This document shows positions 22,006 through 34,894 of a stretch of DNA of 64,000 nt, piece by piece. Source of the DNA: Arthrobotrys musiformis (lineage: Eukaryota; Ascomycota; Orbiliomycetes; Orbiliales; Orbiliaceae); the NCBI GenBank assembly GCA_036971715.1, contig JAVHJL010000011.1, positions 1,488,001-1,552,000 on the forward strand, given 5' to 3'. Both the position numbers and the translations under genes were made by a program. Position 1 is the stretch's first letter; the number at the start of each line of letters is the position of its first letter. Under the pieces are notes generated by a model. That model saw only the letters and a program-made list of their open reading frames with translations, had not been told where the DNA came from and ran no database searches.

Positions 22006-25000
22006 TTAAAAGTATTCCCAGTCGTTGAAACCCGGCATCGTGGTGGCACTCATCACGATTCTCTCTTCTTCTTCTGGTACGGGACCTTCCGGGTCCACTG
22101 CAATCTTGTCATAGTCTTCGTTAGAAGCTTTTGGAGGCTCCGGACTAGCCGCCTTCATGGAACTCTCTGCTTGCGGCATAGCCTCCTCTTTGAGTGGTGC
22201 CGGCTCTTCTATCTTCGATTTAGGCTCCTCTGGCTTCGGCGGCTCTGACTTACTGGATGTCGCTTCTGTAGTCTGAACAACGAAAGGCTCAAGTTTAGGT
22301 GGCTCTGACTCTACAGCAGTTGCTGGGGTAATCTCTACCCTTGGTGGCTCCTCTCTAGGTGGTTCGGCTTTCTGGACCTCTTGGACTGGTGGAGGAGTTG
22401 CTTGGACTGGTGGGGGGGTTGCCTGGACTGGTGGGGCCGAGATTACATCGCCAACGACGAAACTAGTTGGATGCATAGCGAAGGAGCTTGGTTCTGGCTC
22501 CTTGCCCTTGCTACTGCTGCTGATAGGAGACATAACCTTGCTCTCTTGCTCTGGTATCCTTGAGGTTTGGAGAATAGGTGGTGGCTCAACGTTCATACTC
22601 CTTGGCGCCGCCTGCACTGGCTGAGACTGCATCACTGGCTGAGACTGCATCACTGGCTGAGATTGCATCACTGGCTGAGATTGCATCACTGGTGCAGTAT
22701 GTGGGGGCGCATACGCAATCCTGGGCGGCGGTGACGGCGAGGATGTTTGGTGGGGCCGTATTGGAGGTGGAGAATCATCATTGGGTTGCTGGAGTTGAGC
22801 TGAAGCTGATCTGTGGTTCGCTGGTGGTGTATAAATGCTTTCCTCTTCCACGGGCGCTGCTCGCCTGACAGGGGGTGGCGAAGGCGGGACGGCCAAAAAC
22901 CGAGCTGTCGGTGGCGGAGGGTTGGAAACTTTCCTGCCTAGTGCCACGTTCTGCTGGGGCGCCACTGGTGGGGGTGGTATTCCAGCATTGACTTGGCCTT
23001 GTGGTGCCTGACCACGGCCGGTGATCTGCTGTTGCTGCTGGGCTGGGGGCTGCTGGGGGTTCGGAGGGCCGCCAACTCCGTTGACATATGGGCCGGCGGA
23101 TTGAATTGGCGGTGCTTGGCCGACGGTATGGTATGGCCCTGGGATTGGAACCGCAACGTTTTGACCTTGATTGTAGACCGGGTTTTGGTTTTGAATCACC
23201 TGTCCATTTGGTTGCGGGTAAGGCTGAGGTTGCCCAGTAATTTGTGCAGGCTGCGTGGCAACTACTGGACTGCTCTCGGTATGGTTCCTGCTGAAGAACG
23301 ACGGCTTCCTAACCTTCTTCTCATCTTGGGAATGGGGGTCCTAATGTATCATTAGTATATCGTCCTTCGAGTAGGGAACAGTTGACTACTTACAGAAGTC
23401 TTTATGTCACTTATCAATGCGGCAAACCGGTTTTTCTTCTTTGGTTCAGCGGCTGTGTGGACAGAACTTGAACTGTCGGCCGGGAAGCTCTGCTGCCTGT
23501 TGATTCCTGGTTCAGGTCCACCCTGGGCGGCAGCTTGGCCGTTTGGTGGGGGGCCCTGGGCCTGCTGTTGGTGGAACTCGTTCGCTCGGTCCTTGCCAAC
23601 AACTAATTGGTCAAACTTCTTCAATTGATTCTGGAAGAATGACGAGTTTCTCTTTTCGGTCGTCCCTGACGGCTGGGATGAAATAGTATGAATGCTCTGT
23701 CGAGGGCTTCCAGTATCATTTGGCCCATGCGCAGTGGATGGGGAGTGTGGTGCACCAGGACTTGCTTTTAGCTTGCCGAAAACGCTTAGTCGAGACTTTT
23801 TGGCCTGGTCACTTGAAACCGAGGATACTGATGGCTCATATCCGCCGGAATTTTCCACCCTCAGGTTGGACTGCCCAACACCGCCATGTTGGTTATGGCC
23901 CTCGCCAGTACCTGGTCGGAACGGGGTATCCTGGGGCTCATGTGGACGTGCTTGGGTGGTGTTGAAAGCTCCCGGTGGGTAATTACCCTCCGGGACCGGA
24001 GCAGGGATTGACGAAATACGTTTCCGTGGTGGAGGGGGCCTTGAGTTTGATACCCTTCGCAAAGGTGGTGGCCCATCGTCATCAAAACTGCGGAGGGGTG
24101 GCGGTCCTTGTGTATCTCCAGAGGTATTGGGTCTTTGTAGGCCTGGGCCCGTTGGAAGCGGTTTCGGAGCTTGGATTGGCCCTCCGGGTCCCTGCAAATT
24201 AGTTTGAGAAACCTTTGCGGGATCTTCATTTTGCTGCTGTGTTTGTGACCTAGCCCTCAAATCAGGAACCGAGTTTGAACTCGATATATTAATCGCTTCT
24301 CCCAAGCTTGGGGATTTGTTGCCCTGTTGGAACGACAAAGGGGGTAAGAATTCATCTTGTTTTGGTATCACCAATTTATTTGCGGGCGGTTGGTGGTCGT
24401 GAGGAACGTTGGGGCCACTAGCAGAGGGATGGGGGGGTCCCTGAGGAGGACCTTGAAGATGACCTTGAGGAGGCGGGGGGGCTTGAAGATGGCCCTGAGG
24501 AGGCGGGGGACCTTGAATATGGCCCTGAGGTTTCGCTTGAGGATGAACTTGAGCTATTGCTTGAGGGGAACCTTGGGGAGGTCCCTGTTGGGCGGTCGTC
24601 GGGGGGTATTTATCGCTTTGAGGTTGAGGCGCTGAAGTAGCGGCTTGCTGCTGTTGCGGCTGTTGCGGCTGTGGCTGCACATTTTGAGGCAGTATGATTT
24701 GAGGTGTAGGCTCCGCCGCTGGCTGCGGTTCCGTTTTATCCTTTTTACGGCCTAGGAAGCCCTTAAGCCTACCCTTGAGACCAGACTTCTTCTTCCCATC
24801 TGCATGCTCTTCTTTGGGGGCCTCTGTGGTCGAGATTGATAGAGCTGGATCGCTCTTGACGTTATTCGGCTGGAATCCTTGAGCTTGCTGCTGGCCCAAA
24901 GGCGGGGCTTGGGTGGGCAAGTTTACAGAAGCCGTATTCTGTGGTGGTGCCCCAGGGCCTCTACTATCCTGATTCTGCGAAGGGAGTCGCTGGCCGACCT

Positions 25001-28000
25001 GAGGTGGGACAGCATTTGTCGGGGCCACCTTGGGTTTCTTTGGAACCATAGGGTCGTTGGAGGCAGCCGTACTAGGTCTGCTTCCAATGACCCCATCGTC
25101 CAACCGGCCCCATGAGTTCCATTTACTATTTTCGCTGTGGTTCTGTTGCACGAATAGATCAAATCGCCCCGAGACCAAGGGATTAGATCTGAGATCATGC
25201 ATCCCTGGTCTGGTACTGTTGTATGTCCAAAGCTGGGAGTTTTGGTTACTGATTTGTTGCACATGATGAAGCCAGACTTGAAGGTCGTGGGCCCCCTGTT
25301 GGCTCTGCTGTGCATGTATTTTCCTTGCCTTTTCTGAAGCAGCTATACGGTCCTTGGAGTCCGACAAAGCCAAGATGTCACTGAGGTTCAAAAGAGTGGG
25401 GATTTCATTGAAATCTCTCTGCATTTGAAATTGCTTGACGGGGTGGACTGTGTCGACAGGTGAGGGGACATATTGTTCCGAAACGATAGACGGTTGGTAC
25501 TCGGGCTCTTCTTGGATAGAAGGTTCGTACTCTGGGTTCTGTTCGCCGACGACACTCCGAGTGGGAGGTGTAAAAATGGGGTCCTCCCCGGCCTTGGATG
25601 GAGCACTGATGTCTGAAGTTGGATAGGTTTTAGTTGAGTCTGTGAGCCTTGGTAAGTTTTTTAACTGATAGAGCAATATGAGGGAACTAACCTTGCTTTT
25701 GGAATCTCTGATATTGCGAGTCCCCAAATGGTTGCGGGCGATAATGTTCTTCGCTGACATCGGAGACGGCAATAGAATCTGCTCGCTGCGGCATCTTCCC
25801 TTTGTAGCTTGCGCTACGCCCCATTACAGGGCTATCTGGGCCAGAGACGGCATTAGAGCTTTCAAATTGAGCATCAACGTTTCTCATGTAGTCGTTTGGT
25901 GTATCTGGGGTTTCCGGTTGCGACTCCGCATCGAGTCCCTTAAGGATAGCCCGACGGAGAGCTTCGCCCTCGTCCAATTGCGACACTGTACTGCTTGGCT
26001 CTGAAGGAGGCACCTCCCGCGCTTCATTTGTCGGTGTCTCGATAGGTGGAATCGCGCGTGTTTCGATTAAAGTGTGTCGTATTGGAGAAGGTTGTCCTAC
26101 TGGGCTAGGGCCTCTTGGTGTTTCCTGCGGCCCCACTACCGGGGTTTCATGCGAATCATGCGGGGCCGGGGTTTTCTGCAACAGGAAAGCTTTAAAGCTG
26201 GGCGCAGGTGGTGTCGAGGACGTATGGTTTGAGAGCGGAGGGGTCGACCTTTCGGCTTCGGTTGTCGGGTTGCCGCGGCTAGTCATAAAGTCCTTAAACG
26301 AAACAGGTGCGGAGACTACTGCAGGGGCGACTGGAGCTGGTGACCCGGACGTTACTGGCGGGCTAGATGCGATACCAGTCGGGGTGGACTGAGGCGATCG
26401 TTTCAGAAACTCCGCGAAAGAAGTCGGCTGTGGGCTTCGGTTTTCAGCTGGTTGGAATGGAGCCGCAACGGTAACGGATGGGGATTTCGAATGGGTCGAA
26501 GACACATGGCTCGCAGGAGATATCGCCCTTTCAGAAGGTGGTCCTTGAATTATAACAGACTGCTCGATCTGAGTCGAAGTTGGCTGCGGAGTGTGGATTA
26601 CCGGCTGTGTCACCTTTGTGATAAGGGGCTGAGATACTTCAGTAGAAAGCGGCGACTGGGTGGGCGGCTTTGTTGGAGACTGCGCCTGCGAAGGTGACTG
26701 CGACGGTGACTGCGACTGCGACTGCGATATTGCCACAGGCGTCGCCATACCCCAAGCTCCTCTTCGAGCCTCTTCGATAATCACCTCTTCCTCTTCGTCT
26801 TCTTCGAATCTGCTGGGCGTGCCTTCACGCGATCGAATGGGATTTTCTGTTTCCTGAAGAAGGACATTATCCGGTTGTGTTGCTTGGGATGACTGAACAT
26901 CTTCATTTGCCGTGGGATGTGTTTGTTCTGCTGCCTCAGCCGGGGTTTCCGGTCGAGATATTACAAGGGAAGGTGACGTGGTTTGCTCCCGGGGTTGCAG
27001 CACTGGGGTATCGGTATGGATGGTTGAATGTGTCTCAGGACCCTGATCCCTGTGCAGAGCGCTGGCTACAAAACTCGAGAACGTATTTAGGACAGAGCTA
27101 GTCGCATCCGATACCTTTTCCACGACGGGTTGCGGTTGCGGCTGCGGCTGAGGTGTCGCTACCTCGGCGGGCGATGTATGAGATAGTAGCGGCTGGACTT
27201 CACTCTCTGGTGGCGACGCTACCTCAGGCTTCAAGGGAGTCACCGCGGCCGCACTTTGCATATTGACCTCATGGTCAACCGGGTGGACATCAACAGGCGA
27301 ATCAGGAACACCATGATACGTGACACCATCGAAACTAAATTCGCCCGCACCAGTTGGGGACAGAGACCCTCGTCGCGGCGGGGTGCTTGTATGGAATAGA
27401 CCCCCTTCTTCATCGGAATCAGAATCGTAGCCTCGTGGGGGTTCTTGCACCGGCTCTGGGATGGTTAAGAAGTGACCAGGTTGGGATTGGGGAGGGGTAA
27501 CAAGATTGAGACTCCTATGGATATCGTCGTTTGCATGTGTACCTAGCGAAAAGCTATTGTTTCCAGACGGTGCGCCGTAAATTTCGTTGTTCTCTGGGCT
27601 TTCACTCAGTGGCGAAGGGGGCTGTTCCTCAATTCGAGGGGGTGGCAGGTGGAAGCTTCCCTCGTTCGCTCCAGACCAGCTTCCCTCTGGAGATTTCGCC
27701 TCCAAAATCGTACTAGTACTGGGCTCCGGACTAATGACTTCGAACTGAGGCACCGGCGTGGCCTCGCGGTTTACGTGCACTGGAGGCTCATCATCAACCT
27801 GAGGGGTTCCCGCTACACCCGGAACCAATTGCGGTGGTTTCATTTGTTCCTCAACTTGAATCGGTTCTGTGACGGTGGGGCTACCAGTATCCACGGTGAA
27901 TGCCGGAGCATCCAAAGACTTTTGGCTGGCGGCTGCATAGATATCCGCAGGACGTCGTAAAGTTGGAGATCCACTACTTGGAACTGTGGGCGATCCCGGC

Positions 28001-28744
28001 CCCTTCGTAGGCGTTGTGTGCCCCCCATTCGTAGTAGCATTGTTTGTTACAGGATCGTCAATAATGGTGGGTGGGTAGGACGTAGAGACCTCGAAGTTAT
28101 ATCCAGACGGACTTGAAGGTTGCGCAGTTTGGATAGGAGGCGATGTGCTTGGCGCCGCGGGCTCAACATATTCAGTCTCGTGCAGAACCGGCCTCTGGAC
28201 TCCCCTATCCTTATCCATCTTACTGGGTTTACGCTGGATGCCCGATGAGGTGTATCGCTGGCTCGCGGATGCGACAGGCATAGTTCCTTGTCGGGCCAGT
28301 GGTTTGGGCAACTCTTCTTGAGCCTCGTACTTCGGATACGTTTCCTGCAAGACAGGTTGGGTTGAACTCCGAGAGAGTGTGAATTGATCCTGGCCTCCGG
28401 CTCCATATTGCGATTGCCCGGCCCCATAGGCGCCTCCGTACTGAGCACTCTGCGACCTTTGTTGTGATTGATATGGCGAACTATATATGTCGTTGTTGTA
28501 CTCATCTTCGTAGTCGTCGTCTCCCCAGTCGTCTCCATCGTAATTATGGGCCTTCGCGGCAGTCCATCGCGTTGACTTGGCCCGAGTGGGGTTCTGAGCA
28601 AAGCGGGTAGGGTTCAAATTATTGTTCGCCGGAGCCCCTTGATATCTATTACGTAGGTTCCGAGAGTTAGTTTAAGCTGTTAGGAATGTCTGCAAAAGCC
28701 CCACAGTTGCCTATGAAGAATACCCACCGATTATTGTAGGCCAT
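22006..28744 (-). CDS. giant Pro/Gln/Ser-rich conserved fungal protein, 2183 residues
   Basis: Exons on the minus strand: 28744-28728 (17 nt), 28645-25692, 25639-23394 and 23340-22006. The N-terminus has a conserved-looking block: RAKSTRWTAAKAHNYDG followed by the acidic DDWGDDDYEDEYN. I recall this pattern at the start of large uncharacterised ascomycete proteins. The body is mostly disordered and rich in Pro, Ser, Gln and Glu. It includes basic islands (KKKSGLKGRLKGFLGRKKDK, KKNRFAALISDIKTS), a PPLRSFDDDGPPPLRR segment and a QGHLQAPPPP repeat. It ends with GFNDWEYF. No signal peptide or membrane segment is seen. The phase-1 acceptor at 25640 (CTCACAG) was chosen because nearer acceptors hit stops. 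Role unknown; the short basic modules may bind acidic membranes or proteins (inference). Confidence 0.8.
22616..22692. repeat. 18-bp tandem repeat, four copies, encoding PVMQSQ
   Basis: ACTGGCTGAGACTGCATC is repeated four times, with the last two copies differing at one base, plus a partial fifth copy. It lies in the last exon of the giant disordered protein and encodes PVMQSQ units on the minus strand. Confidence 0.9.
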
Positions 28745-30518
28745 GGTTGAGTATGATCGGAAGGCCTCAGCGCATAGCTATGAGGCCTATGGTTTTGTGG
28801 AGTACGTATGATGTTCTAATGTTCTAATGGTCCCGACTGTGAATTCGTCCGTCCCGTCGCCTTTCTGCGACTTCCGGCTTTGCGAAAGTTGGGGCAGCGC
28901 CTAAATTGGAGAGATGCCGCGATCCAAAAACAGCGGCCATGCACAGCGGCGCAAAAAAAAAAAAAAAAGGGTGATGATGTCGTCGACAGGTATCTTGGAA
29001 AGAAGCGGTGGTGGTTCTCCGCAAAGTATCGGACGAAGATTGAATTTCGCAACAGACTTTCCGGCCCAGCTGAAACACCCTGAGGCTGAAGGGAAAACCA
29101 GGCAGCCAGACACCAGTCCGGAACAGACAGGCTCGAGTCGAGTCGAGTCGAATCGAGCCGAATCGAAGCCAATCAGTCAATGTCGCAGACAAACAAGCGG
29201 AAGGGCTTCAGGGTCGAATCTGGAAAACAATCCAACAGAAAGCGCGCGAGGTCGAAAGGATCCAAGAAAATGCAACAATCCAACTGAACGGACAAGAAAA
29301 CGGTGAAGTTTGTCGCAAGAGGATTCTGGTGATGGTAGCGACCCGACGGACGGCAACTTACCACCAGCACCAAATTCCCAGGTTGCTGCTGCGCGGGTAA
29401 TGCAAAGCAAAGGCTGACAGGCACGGGAAACAAAACATGTATTCTGGTGCTCTGGATATGTGTATGCACAAATGAAAGGGAGGCTTAAATCTGACACGGG
29501 TTTGCCATGGCCGGGTCAGGTCCCGCAATTGAAGGTGTCCCACCCTTGGCCCTTGGCCTTGGCTGTTTACTGTCCTTGGCCCTGCAATATCACAGCTCGT
29601 TACTAATTGCACACAAGGGCATGTGGGATGTGGGTTTGTTCAATCGTAAGGGAAAAAAGGGAAAAACAGGAAGGATTGAAAGTGACGGGGTGCCGCCGCT
29701 GCGCCTCGCAAATCTCGTCATAGCGCCTGTTGTTTATTCAAATACCAATTGCTACGGGGTACAAATTAATAGCCTCGATGCCAGACAAACTACATACTGT
29801 GTACATGTATGCATGTGTATTCGAAGTGCCGGCGGGACAAGCTTGCCAATGTTGGTATTCGGATTCATACGCATAAAAATGGCAGGATGGGTATGAAATT
29901 CCGAGGCTTGATCAACGTTGGCTACATGCTACATAGTTATGTAGTCCCCATGGTTCTGTGCAGCCTCCTCTCGATTTAAGTATAATTGTGCGACTTGAAA
30001 TGTGAATGGCCGTAACCCTTCTTACTAACAAGCATATGCACCTACGCACTTACGTTGCGTATACGAAGAATCCTTTGTTGGATCAACTATCTTGTCGAGG
30101 GATTATGTCCAACGTTGGTGCTAGACCTCAGCCACGTGGGGAACGTTGGCTCTCTTTTGCGATCTTTAGTCTAGTTCGATCAAATTCGATACTCCGATAA
30201 GATATGGTGCAAGAATACAGAACACTAGCTATAGAATGGACTCTGCCTTCTTTCCCCTTGCCCTGGCCCCACTTCTCTCCCCCGCCCTCGAGGCTCTGAT
30301 TATGATCTTATACACACACAATGCAATCGTAAAGGATAACAATAAAGAATAAAAAAAGGCGAAAAATGCTTCGCCGTTTTCTTGCGTTGAAAGGTCACAC
30401 AAGAACCGCCTGCCCAATTCGGCAAGGACTGCATCTACAACACATTTTTAACCACAATCCTCCTTAGTTCGAGTATCTAGCTTTTTTTTTTTCCTTTCCC
30501 CCTTCATATGATCATCCC
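28745..30518. other. intergenic, simple repeats only
   Basis: The first part is the promoter and leader of the giant protein gene. A pure A run lies near 28953-28968 and a GAGTC/GAATC pentanucleotide repeat at about 29132-29166. Around 29540-29590 there is a CCTTGGCC-type imperfect repeat. No gene is recognised; the overlapping frames around 28820-29500 translate to low-quality sequence. Confidence 0.5.
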
Positions 30519-30731
30519 TTAGCTTAACGCATAGATACCCCTCGCCTTCGCTGGTAATTTTCTTCTTTTGGCGCTCCGGCGGCAGTAGGGACAATCCGTG
30601 CTCAGGCGAAACGTCTGCCCAACCTCGAAGGAATCACAGCTCCCCATGGTTTTATTTATCTCGCATCGGGATGGCGTCGGAAGGAGGTACGAATCTCCGC
30701 ACTCGTAGCAGTGGAGCGAAATCTTGCACAT
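30519..30731 (-). CDS. small Cys-rich protein, possible zinc-binding
   Basis: A single exon of 70 residues starts MCKISLHCYECGDSYLL. Cysteines fall as a CX5CX2C group at the N-terminus, then single Cys residues in the middle, then CPYCRR near the C-terminus, which suggests one or two metal sites. It has a basic end (RRSAKRRKLPAKARG). Short fungal proteins beginning MC-K/Y with spaced Cys pairs are common but uncharacterised. There is no signal peptide. No neighbour gives a clue. It could be a chance frame; the Cys pairing is the main argument for it. Confidence 0.45.
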   Translation of the reverse strand: MCKISLHCYECGDSYLLPTPSRCEINKTMGSCDSFEVGQTFRLSTDCPYCRRSAKRRKLPAKARGIYALS

Positions 30732-32514
30732 CTTAACTAGGAGCTTTCCTTCTTCTTTTTGCTTATTGTAACGGTTCTAAATTCCGTAGGGCGGTAGATA
30801 GCCAAGGCGTGGCGCAACTTAATAGTCTCTGAAAGGAGGTTTCTTGCAATATAATCCGGGTCTAAAAAAAAGCATGCAGATGTTAGCATGTTATTAGCGT
30901 GCCAAAATCCCTTACTTGAGGACATATAAGACATACAGATACACGGGGTAACTGTTTAATTACTCACCTTTTCGACAATCTCTTAGGTTGCTTGATATCC
31001 AAGTTAGATTTCCTCATGTTCATCATGAGCAGTCCGTATTTATAACACTACATGAGTACTGGTATCCCTCAATTTCAATGACATCAATCAAGAAAGGGGT
31101 TTCCCTTTTCCGTTGTGCCCGGGAAAGTTCTAGTAGCAATGAACACATCGCCATGACTTTCCCTTTGTCACCCCGGCCCGATAGGTTCGTGGCAGATGCC
31201 ATGTCATTTATTGTTCATTCCGAGAAGACGTTGCAGATTTGAATCTGCAGCTCGACCCTAGACTATCCGCGGCTGGGGGGTTGGGTTCCTTGAAAGGTTC
31301 ACAGTGTGTGAAGCTGGGGTGTTCGTATGCACGTTAAACATCACGCATTGGATATCTGCGTGGTGTTGGAGCTCGCTATCTGCATAAGGCTGAACTTTGT
31401 GTCCACCTGGATCGCAATTAACCGGTTATAATATTACTATTCGGGAATACTAGCTAGGGTTAACGTTGTGGACGTCGTGCGCGGCTTCAACGTACAACGC
31501 CTTACTCATGGCCAATGCACGAATTGTTGGCCGTGGATCGGCCCGGTTAAGCACATAAATCCAAAGGCTTCGACGTTGAACAACATTAGCAGAAACATCT
31601 CAGTGCCACGCTGCGGGCGAGAGATCAAAGAAAACGCTCTGGTATCGACGCAAGGATACCATGCATGCTACGGACACAGGTATATAGGTCTAAATAACAG
31701 TAGTAGTATCCGACCTGCAGAATAATGATATGCGGGATGCAATGATACGAGAACTTTCGATGTAGTATTTCACCTCGATACTACATGATCATGCCGTGTC
31801 ATGTCAAAGTAACCTTCAAATATCAACTAGCAACTTATGTGGCGCGGCAGACGTATGAGTTGTCCATCGAGCGAGTCGAACTCACCAACAAAATTTACAA
31901 CCTACCAAACTCATGCTCATATTAAATACACCATATTAACATATCCCGGATCGATAGTACCGCGCAGCGAAAAGTCTGATCGCGATACTGACCGGGGTGC
32001 CGCGGTTGCAAGATCTAGCACGGCTGTTTCGTCTGTTGGCTCCCAAACATCGTCACAAAGACCGAGACCACTCAGGAACAAATCGTGGGAATAATTATAT
32101 TGCAATTTGATTGTCCTACTAACTATCTAATTTCCGTACGTTCAATATGAATGCTATAAGTATGCTTTTAACAAAAGAAAGAACAAAATGAGGGGAAGTG
32201 AAGGAAGAAGCGCTAAGACGAGTCAAAAAGATACAGTTCACCACCCCGACTAACCCACCCGCGTTAAACCCCCCCAACTCAAATATCCAAATATTCAAAT
32301 TACCAAACGACCAACCAACCAAAAAAAGATAAGAAACAAGAAGCATGATTAAATTCCAAAGTTTTACATACCTGCCCAAACAAAGATTAATTTTCAAACA
32401 TCATACGTGAAAGATAATCGTACTAGGAAAACAACCATATCCAAAGTCGTGTGTTCAAGATACAAAGGGAAAAGAATGAAACAAGAAATGAGCGACAATA
32501 GTGAACTAAACCAA
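30732..32514. other. intergenic, no gene seen
   Basis: 1.8 kb without a convincing frame on either strand. A short minus-strand frame at 30737-30934 directly upstream of the Cys-rich frame shows no family signal. The right end should carry the terminator of the proline-rich gene. Confidence 0.45.
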
Positions 32515-33591
32515 TTATCTTCTGCCGAAGACGCCTTCGAGTTTCCGGCGAAGGCGCTCTGCCTTCTCCCTAACGCTACTTTTACTAGAATGACTGTCAT
32601 CGGAATCTGAACCCCTTCTGGTGTTCCGATATCTTGAATTCTTGAACTTGCCCCACTGTGTTGAAGCCGGCAACTCTGGTTCGGGGTCCCATTCAAAGAA
32701 GGATGAAGCTACTGGGCTTTTCCCAAGGGTCTTTTCCATGCTTGGTGTAGATGGCGATGACCTTGATGGACAAAGGGTAGTTGTACTCATGATATGCCTC
32801 GGGATTTGCAGCGTGTTAACGTTCCCTGGCTGGCTTGTTGTTCGATACAATTGAATTGAGGGCGGAGGAGGAGCAGAATCATAGTCATCCAAGGTTTCGA
32901 CCAAGTAGCATGAAGATGTGTCCGTTCCGAAATCTCGTTCCTCCTCCTCGGCATCCGTGGAAGGTGCCTCGGACGAACAATAGGTTACAAACTCTTGGGA
33001 TCTAGGGATGGCATCCCTATTAGCTGGTCTTGGAATACTGATCGCTGGGATGTCGAATACTCCTAGAGTTTGATATTCTTCATACAATGGACAGAAAGGT
33101 GGAGAGGGTGGAGGTGTCAATGTAGGAGATGGTGGAGGGGCCGGTGGGACTCGAAGATTGTCTCGCTTGAAGGCACTCATTGATAATACTAGGGGTGTGG
33201 GTGCGGAGTGGGATCTCAAGTTCGGATTTGGTCTTGGAAGTGAAGCTTGGGTGGATGTAGTATTTAGGAACGGCCGTGATCCAATTGTCTGGATTGAATG
33301 AGATCGATGTGACTTGTTGTAGTATGAGGGCTTCTTGTTATAACTTGTTTGAGGGACAGTGGTCTGATAAATCTCAGTGTCAAGATCATCAGCGTACCTG
33401 TCTAGGATAGGCCAGTCGATTTCGAAATCTTCTGTGTCTGGAATTCGGGCGTCGAAGTTTGCATTACTCCTCCCGTACGAAGGAATCCATAGAGGGTGAC
33501 CTTCTACGAACAGTCTGCCGGTATCCAAATTATAGGAATGTTGATAAGGGGGTTGGCGATTGGGGGCCATCTTGAATATATGTTCAGGCAT
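32515..33591 (-). CDS. proline-rich protein of unknown function, 358 residues
   Basis: An intronless frame starting MPEHIFKMAPNRQPPY; an alternative start is the Met at residue 8. It is mainly disordered, with PPAPPPSPTLTPPPSPP in the middle, several RSHS serine clusters and an acidic patch DAEEEERDFGTD. The C-terminus is basic and probably helical (SSVREKAERLRRKLEGVFGRR). No membrane segment and no known domain. The charged C-terminal helix and the long uninterrupted frame make it a credible gene. Function is unknown. Confidence 0.7.
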   Translation of the reverse strand: MPEHIFKMAPNRQPPYQHSYNLDTGRLFVEGHPLWIPSYGRSNANFDARIPDTEDFEIDWPILDRYADDLDTEIYQTTVPQTSYNKKPSYYNKSHRSHSIQTIGSRPFLNTTSTQASLPRPNPNLRSHSAPTPLVLSMSAFKRDNLRVPPAPPPSPTLTPPPSPPFCPLYEEYQTLGVFDIPAISIPRPANRDAIPRSQEFVTYCSSEAPSTDAEEEERDFGTDTSSCYLVETLDDYDSAPPPPSIQLYRTTSQPGNVNTLQIPRHIMSTTTLCPSRSSPSTPSMEKTLGKSPVASSFFEWDPEPELPASTQWGKFKNSRYRNTRRGSDSDDSHSSKSSVREKAERLRRKLEGVFGRR

Positions 33592-34225
33592 AGGGAAAGA
33601 GGGGGGGGCGAGGACCTGGGTTTGCTAGGAATGATGGAAGAGAACCAAGGCGATTCGAACGGTTGAGGAATGCAGCTGCAGACCCACAGAAGTCGGTGGA
33701 AACGAACTATTATATGTAGACCTCGACAAGGTCCTGGGACTATTACCTAAGTACTGGGACCGAGTATGTCTGTATGTGGGTGCGGGTGAGTATGTATAGA
33801 CGGGTGGATGGATGTATTGAAACCGACGGAGGCATGAACGAATTTAAGAATCAGATCGGGATTCCAGAGAAATGGTTAGGCACAAGCAAAGGGAGGCCGT
33901 ATGAGTATATATAAAAACCGATCTAGTGCCCATGCCAGATCTCGAGCAAGAGTCTTGTGGATGCCATCGCGTCCCCTGTGCTTAGCTAGCTTTTGTTCAT
34001 ACTCCCTCTCTTCCTCCTCGCAATCGCGCATGCAGAAGCTACCGTCTGTCACATTTCCTTGAATTGTAATATTAGGTGGGTTGTAAGTGTGCTTTTGCTT
34101 TTTTGTCCAGACGGTGGGAAGTCTGAATCGGATAGAAGAACAAACCATCCAGATCCAGATTGTTTCTTTCTGGCACGGTGGGATCGAGCAGATGGCCATA
34201 ACATATCCAACGGGCGGCTTCGCTA

Positions 34226-34259
34226 ACCACCACCACCACCACCACCACCACCACCACCA
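34226..34259. repeat. (ACC)n microsatellite
   Basis: Eleven or so perfect ACC units in non-coding sequence. One frame reads as poly-His by chance. Confidence 0.95.
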
Positions 34260-34871
34260 TGCACCATAGCTGCGGGCACCAAGCCAAGCCGTATGTAATA
34301 GAAATTTAAGTACGAAATTTGCAAATTCGGGGGGGCGGGCAAAGGCAAAGAAGGGCAAAGGCAATCGAGGGGCCCAACAACGGGAATCAGAAACAACTTG
34401 ACCTAAGACCAGACTATTTTTCAATGTTGGATTAAACTGCCCTTGCCGAAGATGTGTTGCTTGCACAGCAATGCAACAGCCCCTCCCGGGCTGGCGGCCA
34501 GTACTACAGTGTTAGGCCAGTGTTAGTGGTCCGGTCAGAATATCTGGACAATTGCATTGTATGTCAACATCCGTCCGAGTCTCTTTCCCACACCTATGCG
34601 TATCTATGCATGTACTTGAAGTATATATACATGTATACACAAACTATGTATGTACATACACACCTGGGCCTACAAATCTTGCTTCCTTTTTCTGCTTTTT
34701 TACTCTTGTTTTCTTCCCGCAAGCTTTGGTCACCGCGGGGACCCTTTGAAAAACCCTTTGATCTTTGCTCTTAGTTAGCTACCCGAGTCACGTCAGGTCG
34801 GCATACGAGCCGGTTCCGCAACGGAAGGGCAGTCGAGCTAGAATGCAAGGAGGTGGAAATGCAAGTAAAGG

Positions 34872-34894
34872 AAAAAAAAAAAAAAAAAAAAAAA
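34872..34894. repeat. poly-A tract, 23 nt
   Basis: Pure A run in intergenic DNA. Similar runs lie at 4057-4074 (A), 45716-45736 (T) and 61086-61106 (T). Confidence 0.95.

Noticed and set aside
34087..34269. Plus-strand frame ending in a run of His codons, resembling a His tag
   Set aside because: It is a reading of the (ACC)n microsatellite, with no vector sequence around it and no protein-like upstream part.
33876..34466. Minus-strand frame of 196 codons with a Trp run
   Set aside because: The Trp run is the microsatellite read in another frame; the rest is not protein-like.
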